Shown here one piece after another: positions 1 to 8,738 of a stretch of 21,607 bases of DNA (the stretch's first letter is position 1; the number at the start of each line of letters is the position of its first letter). The DNA is from Larix sibirica (taxonomy: Eukaryota; Streptophyta; Pinopsida; Pinales; Pinaceae), in the NCBI GenBank assembly GCA_004151065.3, contig NWUY0300006476.1, positions 23,730-45,336 of the forward strand. The letters are read 5' to 3'. A program made the translations under genes and the position numbers. The notes beneath the pieces are model-generated. The model had not been told where the DNA came from, made no database searches, and worked only from the letters and a program-made list of their open reading frames with translations.

Positions 1-470
1 CAAAGATTTACTTTCTTGTAACTATTTATCAAAAAATTTATTTAAGATGTAGTCTAAATATTCCACATTAACCTTTTTAAAAGTCCAAACATAATAAGAC
101 TAAAAATATGCTCGAAAAATATTAAATAGAATACTTAAACTAATTAACAAGTAGATGACTATGATAAAAAATATATATGATTATGTATTGTTAAGATTAC
201 ATGATGTTACTAAATTAAATAATCAATTCATTACATAGTTTTATGAATATAATAATAACCAAAGATTACATATAAAAACACAAATATTCTATATATTGGA
301 AGGAATGAAAAAATGGTTTATATATATATATAATTTTGTATTAAATTGCAAAATCACAATTTCATAAATTTCTTGTAGGAGAAGCTAAAGCGCGATAAAA
401 TTCATTGAATCCGAAGATATTATTGTCGTTTGTTATGACTTTGTGTGTGAATAACTTTGCGTTCCTGATG
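1..470. other. AT-rich intergenic DNA, no gene seen
   Basis: This stretch is strongly AT-rich with frequent stops in all frames. It holds a short TA dinucleotide run near 319-333. I recognise no coding or RNA gene. It is probably old intergenic or transposon-derived DNA. Confidence 0.6.
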
Positions 471-520
471 TGGAAGTGGACCCGGATGTATCATTGCTGA
501 CTCATGGGTTCAGGCGTCAC

Positions 521-587
521 CATTGCTTTTGGATGAAATTGGGAGAGTCGTCACCAATTTCATTGCTTTTGGATGAAATTGGGAGAG
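521..587. repeat. Direct repeat, 27-bp unit at 40-bp spacing
   Basis: A 27-bp block starting CATTGCTTTTGGATGAAATT occurs at 521-547 and again at 561-587, separated by 13 bases. The two blocks are identical. The open frame across it (470-820, plus) has no family resemblance that I can recognise, so I do not call it a gene. Confidence 0.8.
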
Positions 588-729
588 CACCCAATGCCAT
601 AGATTTTATATATTTTAATATTTTAGTGAGCAATAATTGGTGTTTCGTTTTATCTTTTTCCAATGCCATACAATTATATATTTTAAGAATTATTGGCCTC
701 ACTTTTGAAGGTGATTACACAAACTATAA

Positions 730-1005
730 CTATATGTCAATTAAAATGTTAATTGTATTCCTCATTTCTTATATACTAAGGAGATCTAGTTTTATATCTC
801 ATCTTTTCTTGTGTATTTGATATATTGTAAAAGGAGGTTTCCTCCTTAAAGATGTTTTTTATTCATTTTCTTTATTTCATTCTCAAGGCTTGTACTTATT
901 ACTTAGTATTAAAGCATATGCTATTTTGGGAATTTGGTCCATATGCTTGTACTTAGCACTATGTATTTCTATTTTTATGCTATTTTGGGAATTTGGTCCA
1001 TAACA
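730..1005 (+). mobile_element. 5' LTR-like remnant of a Ty3/gypsy element
   Basis: The block from about 777 to 900 matches the 3' LTR region at 3330-3480. Shared landmarks, in order, are CTAGTTTTA, ATTTGATAT, AAAGGAGGTTTCC, TTATTCATT and TTTATTTCATTCTCAA. The block ends in TAACA at 1005 and is followed at once by a primer-site-like TTTGG, as expected for an LTR end. At 831-847 it contains a perfect hairpin (AAGGAGG, TTT, CCTCCTT), which is decayed in the other LTR copy. The left edge is not defined because similarity fades before about 730. Confidence 0.6.
889..1003. repeat. Imperfect tandem repeat, about 58-bp period, inside the LTR remnant
   Basis: Two units start with CTTGTACTTA at 889 and 946. 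Each carries CTATTTTGGGAATTTGGTCC, at 921 and 980. The period shifts from 57 to 59 because of small indels. The repeat lies at the 3' end of the LTR-like region. Confidence 0.75.
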
Positions 1006-1007
1006 TT

Positions 1008-1019
1008 TGGAATTAAAGC
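1008..1019 (+). promoter_or_regulatory. Degenerate primer-binding site (initiator-Met tRNA type)
   Basis: TGGAATTAAAGC matches 9 of 12 bases of the TGGTATCAGAGC site that many plant LTR retrotransposons use to prime from initiator Met tRNA. It begins two bases after the LTR-like end TAACA. Decay makes it weak on its own, but its position supports it. Confidence 0.4.
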
Positions 1020-1660
1020 ATATGTTGGCCATTGGCTTAGACACTTTCAAAATAATTCATCTTGACATTTTCAATATAACCTTATTGTTGGAAGGTTTCA
1101 TAAATATCTGTGTTTAGGGATTGGTGGAGACATAGTGAAGCAACGGTGACAAACATTTTAGATTTTGGTTCACTATAAGTTCATAGTTACACTATATGGA
1201 GGTTAGGATTTTTTACTAGTATCAATCTTGTTTTCTAAGTAAAACTATTATTATATAGTACCTGAATCTTGCAAACTCTAAATTTAGTGCCACTAGTGGC
1301 ATAAAAAAAAAGACAAAACAAAGTATTTATGGTAAAAAGTTGAGATGCAGAACAAAAAAATTAGTCATGTGGCATGCCACATACAATTTAGCTTTCCTAG
1401 AAGGGACAAAAACAACAAGTCTTCAAAAAGATACCTTCACTTTCTCTAGGTTCCTCTAATTTTGGTGAAACCCATCACATTATAGAGTGTACATATCGAC
1501 ATGCTCTGTGATGGAATTTCAGACTTAGAGGGATCACAATTTCAAAGTTACCTTGGGTGGAAGGTCAACCAACAAGAGAGTCTCTAAAATAGGGTTTTAA
1601 AAAAGTATGTTATTTTTAAATTAGCATAAAGTTTCTAACTTGAAGTTATAGTTTAGGTCA
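1020..1660. other. AT-rich DNA, probable internal region of the LTR element, no gene seen
   Basis: Between the first primer-site-like motif and the coiled-coil-like reading below I see no coding motif, RNA gene or clear repeat. By position it would be the leader and early gag region of the LTR element, but the sequence does not show this. Confidence 0.35.
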
Positions 1661-1662
1661 AG

Positions 1663-1984
1663 AGATTGAAAGAAGGAGAAAACATTGACAAAATCAAGAA
1701 ATAACAAGGATCTTGAATGAAGAGACTATCAAAAGGCTTGAAGATAAAATTTGCAAGAAGTTTGAAGAAGCTCTAAATGAGGGAGGGGTAAAATCAGAAA
1801 TGCAATCTAAAATGGAAGGATATACAAATTTGATGGATGACATCCATTGTAGCTTCAAATGAAGAAGTTAGACAAGATTCTAAAAGGTCATCATAAAATA
1901 CTTAAAGAATCTGAGATCCCACTTGAAGATGTACATGTCAAATATGAGGCTATTATCTCAAAGGTGAGAGTAATAAAAGACTAA
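1663..1984 (+). pseudogene. Possible charged, coiled-coil-like protein remnant (gag-like?)
   Basis: Plus-strand reading from about 1663 gives Lys/Glu-rich, helix-prone protein such as KRLEDKICKKFEEALNEG, up to a stop at 1860-1862. A shifted frame continues from ATG 1859 as a 41-codon stretch (MKKLDKILKG...) to TAA 1982-1984. The position after an LTR and before integrase would suit gag, but I see no zinc knuckle or named Gag motif. Read it only as a protein-like, broken remnant. Confidence 0.2.
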
Positions 1985-2198
1985 TCACAGAGGATAAACA
2001 CCTCTATCTTTGAAAATAGTATTGATGAAATGGGTGTGTAGAATGAAGGGAAAACATCAAAGGTGAATTAGAAATATGAATGTACTTGGGTATTTGAAAG
2101 AGGTTCTCCTTTTCTTTAAGGATTTATTTTATAACTCATCTAGATCTTATCTACTTTGAAGTTGTGATCCACATTTACAGGGTGTGTAATCTGATTTA

Positions 2199-2243
2199 TT
2201 ATGCTATTCTAAGGATTTGGTTCATAACATTTGGTATCAAATC
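2199..2243 (+). promoter_or_regulatory. Second LTR-end-like block with Met-tRNA primer site
   Basis: Bases 2199-2234 align with 976-1010: both read TATGCTATT...ATTTGGT.CATAACATTTGG with few mismatches. TGGTATCAAATC at 2232-2243 matches 10 of 12 bases of the initiator-Met primer site TGGTATCAGAGC. This is a better site than the one at 1008 and follows the same LTR terminus AACA. It implies a second, partly deleted LTR end upstream of the pol remnant. Confidence 0.5.
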
Positions 2244-2492
2244 CCCTCATATATGGGAACATGTATATGATATGATCCCACGGATGGCCTATATGATGGT
2301 AAATGTATACAAATTCATATGTAATAGGTTCATTATAATAAAAATGCCACATTTTCAAAGGAAGTATTTTCTTTTTTGCACACTCAATCCTTTGAAAGCT
2401 CCTCTTTCCAACTTCAATCCAATAGGAAAAATCAATTTGTGAATAAATTCCTATAAATGTATATTCGTTTCTTTTCATCTAATAAACAAACA
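2244..2492. other. Unassigned internal DNA of the LTR element
   Basis: Open frames exist on both strands here but show no recognisable domain. Protease, reverse transcriptase and RNase H of the LTR element, which should lie between a primer site and integrase, are absent. The element has therefore lost most of pol. Confidence 0.4.
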
Positions 2493-3180
2493 CAACGGGT
2501 CAATTGGTTTCCCTTGATAAAGTGGTGGTACAATGTACATATTTCCATACTTCATTAAAAATGTCATGATTTATGGAACTTTATGGCTATCAACCTCCAT
2601 CCATCACATCATCTTTGAAAGACAAATCTAAGTTTCAAATAGTAGAGTATCACTTGGAGCACCAAGAAAAGGTTCTCTAACTATTGAAAGAAAACTTGGA
2701 GATAGCACAAAAAATGATGAACTAACAAGTAAATCAACATCATAGTGAAAGGAAACTTGAAGTAGGGGATTGGGTATTTCTTAGGCTAGAACCATACAAA
2801 AAACCGTCCCTCAAGCAATAAAAGAATGACAATAAATTAGCACACAAGTACTATGGTCCTTATAAGGTGTTGGAAAGGATTGGAAGTATGAACTACAAAT
2901 TAGATTTTCCTTCATCCTCATGTGTACATCCAGTCTTCCATGTTTCTTGCTTAAAAAAGGTAATCGGTGGCAAGATACTAGTTTAGACTATTTTACCAAA
3001 GATTGATGAAGAACGAAACACATACTAAAACCTGAAATAATCTTTGAAACATGGATCAAGCAATTGAAAAACTGAGCATTCACTAAGTACCTCAACAAGT
3101 GGAAGAACTTTCCAATAGAAGAGGTGACATGGCAAGATGATTTCTTTATGTAGAAACATCCACAATTAATCAATTGTTGA
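2493..3180 (+). pseudogene. pol: Ty3/gypsy integrase C-terminus and chromodomain-like tail, broken
   Basis: Translation in joined plus frames gives the end of a Ty3/gypsy Pol. WFPLIKWWYN (about 2505) and ELYGY (about 2576-2590) mark the end of the integrase core. [35 protein letters not shown] and [11 protein letters not shown] form the integrase C-terminal GPY/F module. PEIIFETWIKQLKN followed by KWKNFPIEEVTWQDDFF resembles the chromodomain-like tail of plant chromoviruses. The frame is broken by several stops (for example TGA inside the MS-F-ME segment near 2567 and TAG after KILV) and at least two shifts. The tail ends at TGA 3178-3180, just before a polypurine tract and LTR start. It is a non-functional remnant; the upstream pol domains are missing. 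Confidence 0.85.
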
Positions 3181-3194
3181 GGAAAATATTTTTT

Positions 3195-3208
3195 GGAATG
3201 GAGGGAAA
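3195..3208 (+). promoter_or_regulatory. Polypurine tract of the LTR element
   Basis: GGAATGGAGGGAAA is almost all purine, lies 14 bases after the pol stop, and directly precedes TGTTAAG, the LTR start. This is the usual plus-strand priming site of an LTR retrotransposon. Confidence 0.7.
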
Positions 3209-3535
3209 TGTTAAGCCCTAGACATTGTGACACTAAATTTCTATTAATTATTATATTAGTATTTTCCTTTTTGGTAAGCTACGAACTTAATCGTATCATA
3301 ATAGTGCCCTTTGTCTCCTATCTATACCATCGAGACCTAGTTTTAGAGATCATTTCATATTGTGCATTTGATATTTTCTCAAAGGAGGTTTCCCCCTCAA
3401 AGGGGATTNGATATTTGCTCAAAGGAGGTTTCCCCCTCAAAGAGGCTTCTTATTCATTATCTTTATTTCATTCTCAACATGTGGAGCTACTTGTTATTTT
3501 TAGTTTTATGCTCTTTGGAAAATACTATCCATATC
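3209..3535 (+). mobile_element. 3' LTR of the Ty3/gypsy element, interrupted by an assembly gap
   Basis: The LTR starts at TG 3209 after the polypurine tract. From about 3330 it aligns with the 5' LTR remnant at 777-900. The alignment runs through the N at 3409: the part after the gap (TTATTCATTATCTTTATTTC and following bases) continues the LTR, and TTTTATGCTCTTTGGAAAAT near 3503 corresponds to the 5' LTR end block. About 39 bases are repeated on both sides of the N, so the true LTR is shorter than the listed span. The 3' edge near 3535 is approximate. Confidence 0.65.
3409..3409. other. Assembly gap (single N) with overlapping flanks
   Basis: One N separates two nearly identical 39-bp stretches: 3370-3408 and 3410-3448 share TCAAAGGAGGTTTCCCCCTC and differ at about three positions. 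This looks like the ends of two contigs that overlap but were placed end to end. Confidence 0.75.
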
Positions 3536-3559
3536 AGGGGAATATTAAGAGGAAAATGT

Positions 3560-5100
3560 GAAGGTAAGACTCAAACTCCAAAGTTTGGACCCATCCCCTC
3601 ATCGTTTCTCTTACTCATGAGAATGCCCATCCAATAGCATGATGCTTCTCTGATCCACCTTTTGCATGTCTCTACTTGGAAGGTTCGATCTAGCATGATT
3701 TATATCATCCATATCTAATCTAGCATGGTAGCACCACAAATAATAATACCATATTTTGTATGATTTGATACAATAATAATACAAATAATACCATCTTCTT
3801 TCTTTCCCATCCTTTTTATCGGCTTTCTAATTATCCCCATTCTCCTTGAAACGCATCTCTTCTTTTTAAATTTTAAGCTAATACAAAACACTAAATTTTA
3901 AAGGCATATATTCCAAGAATGAGTGAAATTTTCAAGGACAACATTGAAAAGTTGGCTAACAACATATTTCAATGTAATAAATTCACATACTTTCATAAAA
4001 TTCCTAAATAGAAAAATCCTAATTAAACCTATAAAACTGCACAACTCAAATAAATATTAAATAAACAATATCAAAGGCCTATAAATATGACATATGATTC
4101 TGTGAATATATTAAAGGCCCGAAACAAACACCCATAAATATGTGTTAAGAAAAAATATAGTAAACTAACTTGGAAACTAGATATTTATGCCATTAAAGGT
4201 ATATATCAAATCATATCTTACAACCCATCCATGAATACATCTATACAATAATATATTCAACTAAACTCAAACCTTACATCAATAATGTATTTAAGTTCTA
4301 AACTTATACCTTACATAGAAACTAAATTAAAATACTTCAATAATCAAACAAAAAAACATAAATGACTGTAATTTCTAGTGCTAAACCTACAAGCCTTTGT
4401 TAAATTTTTTGTTTAATATAAAATAATTTAGAAGATTTTAAAGGATACCCATACATTAACCAAGATATACATATTATATGAAATTCATCCATTCATGAAT
4501 TATTTACATAATGGCTCACCATCTTCTCTCCAAGTATTTTTTTTTCCTTTTGAGGTGTATTTCATAGTTAATCTTGGCACTGAAAGCCTCAATACACTTA
4601 TTCAATTCTTCAATGGTGTTGAAATCCTAATCCTTAGGGTTAGGTTTCTTGTAAAAATCCCATAGGTCACCTCATTTGTATAAATAAACTATTCGCTGAC
4701 AATTAAAATTATCATGGAGTTATTCCTTTCAAATGGTATTAGAGAACGTGTTCTGCATAACTCCGAGGAGGAGGAGGAGTGTAAGTATTGTAACAATTAT
4801 GTCAATTGTGTCTATAGTTCGATCGGTTGAGAGAATGAGTGTTTTCCTCCTCATCTAGAATCAATTCCCATAAGTGACATGTCGAGATCTTAATGACTAT
4901 ATTTTTTTTTATATCCTTGAGCCTTAACCTGATACCATCCTTGAAATGAAGGAAGTTCCCAATATGTTTCCTCAATATATGCATTTCATGAAATAAAAAG
5001 TACCCTAATATTTAATAATGTTTATTGCAATTATTATTATAATAACAAATACAATAATAATTATTAATTTTTCATTATAATAATTATTTTTAGTGGTAAA
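3560..5100. other. AT-rich spacer between LTR and LINE, no gene seen
   Basis: The stretch has no recognisable coding region. It contains short AAT/ATA-rich runs (about 3737-3790), a GAG-rich run (GAGGAGGAGGAGGAG, about 4764-4780) and an AT-palindromic patch at about 5010-5095. The GAG run marks the left side of the unit that is tandemly doubled in copy 2. Confidence 0.5.
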
Positions 5101-5166
5101 CTCAACACTATTATGATGCTCCCACAATGCTTCATGAAGTGGAAATCATGGTCAATATGGGTTCAC

Positions 5167-5260
5167 GCCAACGGATATGACGTTGGCACGACTTTGGGAC
5201 GAGACACTCACGACGTGAGATTTCCTCGACCAGTTTCTTTTTTTTTCAGAGAAAAAAAAA
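5167..5260 (-). other. Cluster of small inverted repeats at the LINE 3' side
   Basis: Three hairpin-capable inverted repeats follow each other: GCCAACG/CGTTGGC (5167-5173 and 5181-5187, 7-nt loop), CTCAC/GTGAG (5207-5211 and 5215-5219, 3-nt loop) and T9/A9 (5238-5246 and 5252-5260, 5-nt loop). Eight CpG dinucleotides lie between 5166 and 5228, in otherwise CpG-poor DNA. They lie 265-360 nt past the ORF2 stop on the minus strand, so they are either the distal LINE 3' UTR or flanking DNA. Confidence 0.6.
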
Positions 5261-5524
5261 CCCACTTTTGTTATTTCCATGAAATAAAAAAGTACATAGC
5301 AACAACCCAGTTCAGTCCTGGACTCATGAAAATCATCCAAAAACTATAACATGTATGTTTTTTCAGATACATAAGTAGTATCAAAAAACTAGTGACAAAC
5401 CAATAACATTTACTAAACAAAATTGGCACTACAGGCCTCCAAGAAGCGAGATGAGACTAATACATTTAAAAAAAAAGGAACAACATGAATCGGAATTAAC
5501 AAGTTGATCATCCACCCATTCTTC

Positions 5525-5920
5525 CTAGTAGAGAAACCCAGGATCTCCGTCGATAGAAACCTTTGACAATGCGTCTGCCACGTCATTGTTTTCTCTATAA
5601 GTCTGTTCAATAGAGAGATAATGAAACATGCTCAACAAGTCAAAAGTTCTAAGGCACCAATGATGTAGAGAGACATTATCAAGATGAACAAGTTTGTTGG
5701 CCCATTTTATGACTATTGAGGAGTCACCAAAAATACTAAGAGAGTCCAATCCAAAGAGTAATGCCACTTTTAAGACTCCCCAAAGTCCCAAAAGTTCTAC
5801 CTTTGTATTTGTACCCACGCCACCAAACAGACGAAATTTGAGAGTGAGGTTCGTTCCACATATGAGAATAAATCCTGCACCACACTTATGTGTTGTTGAT
5901 GCCCCATCAAAAAACCAAAA
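5525..5920 (-). pseudogene. ORF2 C-terminal RNase H domain (RVT_3 type), copy 1
   Basis: Minus-strand reading gives FFDGAS (Asp codon 5908-5906), then GAGFILICG, GTNTKVELLGLW, GLDSLSIFGDSSIVIKWAN and ENNDVADALSK, ending in GFLY and TAG. These carry the four acidic residues of the RNase H fold (Asp in DGAS, Glu in VELLG, Asp in GDSS, Asp in NNDVAD). The domain itself is uninterrupted. It is out of frame with the rest of ORF2 because the T-run before GATGGG has six T where seven would keep the frame. RNase H at the ORF2 C-terminus is known in a subset of plant L1 elements. Confidence 0.88.
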
Positions 5921-6147
5921 ACATTACCACATTCTTCAAGATTAAATTTACACTCTTGTGATTTGTTTATCTATAACATCTTTTGCATATAAGTGGAACA
6001 TATTCCAGAATGAAAATAAGGTCTGCTTCAGTAAGGAGCGATATCTTAGAAAATAGCCAAATTTCGAGATTTCCATAATGACCAAGCCAATAATCCAGGC
6101 ACTATGTTATAACTTCTATGTTTTGTACTCAATTCTGATAAGCAGAT

Positions 6148-7029
6148 TCAAAGTTCAGGTTGGGCCAATTCATCCTTAATATTAAGCTTCAAACATATCC
6201 TTTTCCACATTCCCATAGAAAAATCACATTGCAGAAACATGTGGTTAATTGAATCCTCATATTTTCTGCACAGATAACACAAGCTGGGACCTTTCTTACC
6301 TCGACGTAACAGATTCTCCCATGTTAGGATTTTGTTATTGAATAATAACCAAAGAAAGCATTTAATTTTAAGTGGATTTTTCCACTTCCATAAAACCAAG
6401 AACCACCATTTCCTTTGACCATTTACATGATATTCCACAATTTCCTGATATGCCGAACTAGCCGTAACCTCTCCCGTATTATAATTTTTTTCCCATGCCA
6501 AAGTGTCCTTATCCTTGGTAAGATGAATCCCAACTATATTAAGGTTTTGAACAAAGCAATTCCATTCCTCCTTCCAGCATCCATCAAGCCCAAGATCATT
6601 CGAAGTAAGCCAATATGAAATATCTGGAACCATATTACTTGACCTCTTAAATTGATTCAATGTGAAAAGGACGTATTATGTGAATAAATTTCGCAGTCCC
6701 TGAGATAATTTGCAATTAATATTGACACCCGTAATGGGATCAATGCCCACGATAACTGCATTTCCCCCTCCTACCTTCCACACTAACTGAGAACTATTCC
6801 AGGGAAAGATTTTCAGAAATCCTTTCCAGATGAAAGAGGCGTTACAAACAACTACAGGAGGATTCCTTATCCAACTGAAGATATCGACTTTTATATATTT
6901 CAAATATAGAATCTTGGACCAGAGGTTATTCCCCAACAAACCATGCCACATGCTCTTCATTGATAGAGCAGTATTAAACCAAAATATATTTTTAATGTTC
7001 CACCCACCATACTTTTTTGGCAGAGACAA
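6148..7029 (-). pseudogene. ORF2 post-RT region and zf-RVT zinc-binding domain, copy 1
   Basis: In the same frame as the reverse transcriptase, 7029-6676 reads LSLPKKYGGWNIKNIFWFN, typical of the region after the polymerase core in plant LINEs, and ends at TAA 6678-6676. After five codons, 6660-6148 reads through WKWKNPLKIKCFLWLL and ILTWENLLRRG to the zf-RVT cluster. Its metal ligands are Cys128, Cys131, His140 and Cys145 of that 170-residue stretch (CYLC...NHMFLQC). It ends at TGA 6150-6148. The same frame then gives AWSLWKSRN, a conserved linker motif, before three more stops. Confidence 0.88.
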
Positions 7030-7035
7030 ATAATT

Positions 7036-8505
7036 CTAGTTTTTCAAATGATGATGTCCCCCTTCACTGTTACTTGACCAAATAAATTGAAACATTAAGC
7101 TATTCAATTTTTGTAGAACAGTGTGTGGAATTTTAGCCAACGATGCCCAATTAACCGGAATACTACTCAACACCGATTTGAGAAAAATGAGACGCCCACC
7201 CAAACAGATGTATTTCAACATCCATATGTTTATCCTCTTCTCAAATTTTGCAATTAACCATCTCCAGTCATGTATTCTATAACAGTTTGGTTTTATGAAA
7301 TACCCTAAGTACTTGATTCCATCATCCATATCAGATGATTTATATGGGAGGAAATTTACAACCTCATTTAAAATTGGATTATCCTTCAAATTTCTAATAA
7401 AAACATACTTACTTTGGCTTATTTTCATACTCGTTGTAGTGCATAAGAGTGACAAAATATTTGATAATACCCTCCATTCCACCACAGAGTCTGATCCGAA
7501 CATTATGACATCGTCCACAAAAAGCAAGTGTGATATAGATAAGTTCTTTGCAATTTTTACTCCCTTAACTATCTTTTCATTTATAGCTTCCCCAATCAAA
7601 ATACTAAGCCCTTCTATCACCAGCAGGAACAAAAGAGGGGATAGTGGGCATCCTTGATGAAGCCCTCTGAAACTTTTGAAAAAAGGAGTAGGATTTCCAT
7701 TAATAAGAACATAGTAGTTTATCGTCGTCACACATGTAATGATCCATTTGACAACATTACTTGAAATCCCAATCTGAAGAAGTACCAACTTAAGAAAATC
7801 CCAATTTACCTGATCATATGCTTTAACAATATCAATCTTCCGGATTAAGGAATTTTGTTTTTTTGTTTTGACCGAATGTAGAACTTCCTGGGTGATACCA
7901 ACAACATCCAAAATCTGCTTGTCTTCAAGAAAGCCAAACTGCTCAGTAGACATCCATCTGGAAAGATATGGCATTATCGTGTTAGCAGTAATCTTTGAAA
8001 TCAACTTGTACACCAGGTTACATAGAGCAATAGGCCTAAATTCATCAAATGAACTTGGCTTGTTATTTTTTGGAATAAGAGTTAAAAAAGTCAAATTTAA
8101 GCCACCAACAATCCAACCTTCTGCACAAGTAAATTCCACCATTTCCAATAAGTCTGTACTCATGAGTCTGTACACACACTCAATTTCCTCCAAAGAAACA
8201 CGTATGCCAACTTGTTCACCTTCTTTCATAGTAAAAAAGGAGGGATAGTATTTCAGAACATTTAATTGAGCTTCAATGTTGGACGTCTTTGGGTCTTCGA
8301 AATGTCCTTTGAAGTGATTGTGGGAAACCTCTTCAATATTCTTTGGATCAATAACTTCATTACCCTGATTATCATTGATGGCCCAGATTGAGTTCACATT
8401 TCTCCGGTGGGAAGAAAAATTGTGATAAAAATGAGAATTGTTGTCGCCTATCTCGACCCAAATGGCACGGCTTTTAAGTCTCCATGAACTCTCCTCATAC
8501 TTCAA
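7036..8505 (-). pseudogene. ORF2 reverse transcriptase domain, longest open stretch, copy 1
   Basis: A 489-codon open frame covers most of the reverse transcriptase. Numbering from 8505, it has LIPKNN..SSFDEFRPIALCN (about 143-163), KIDIVKAYDQVNW with catalytic Asp225, RGLHQGCPLSPLLF (280-293) and HLLFVDDVIMFG (326-337) with catalytic Asp331 and Asp332. FVDD replaces the usual YADD or FADD. The region before LIPK is short: the conserved PGPDG segment expected after VYRLM is missing, and the frame goes straight into TDLLEMVEF. The frame starts inside ORF2, since the first codon is TTG after a frame change. It ends at TAG 7038-7036 where the family has Trp (HLKN-stop), and continues in frame as LSLPKKYGGWNIKN. 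Confidence 0.93.
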
Positions 8506-8738
8506 GATATTATTGAGTCTTGACGGTAACTCTGTAACTCCAAACTATCTTCCTTTGAGAAAATACCATTCGAATTAAGCAAATGAAGTTGCTTACTTTG
8601 ACTTTTGATAACAATTTGATCAGATCGGTCCCTCGCTTTCTTCAACTTTTCTCGGACTTTTGTTTTCTCCTTTAATCCTTTTAGTTTAAACATCAATGAG
8701 TCCACTGGATTAAGACAAGTGGAAACCTCAACCCGTGT

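Noticed and set aside
470-820. Plus-strand 116-codon frame
   Set aside because: It runs through a perfect tandem repeat into an LTR remnant; no recognisable product.
3675-3700. GGTTCGATCTAGC resembling a tRNA/SINE B box
   Set aside because: No matching A box at the right distance and no cloverleaf could be drawn.
4636-4652. TTAGGGTTAGG resembling telomere repeat
   Set aside because: Fewer than two units and not the plant TTTAGGG form; no array.
5113-5349. Plus-strand 78-codon frame (repeated at 14249-14485)
   Set aside because: It lies in the LINE 3' region, shows no domain and includes the T9/A9 and hairpin sequences. It is a shadow frame.
7295-8248. Plus-strand frames opposite the reverse transcriptase (120 and 126 codons), and similar ones in copy 2
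   Set aside because: They are antisense to a clearly recognisable domain and have no protein resemblance of their own.
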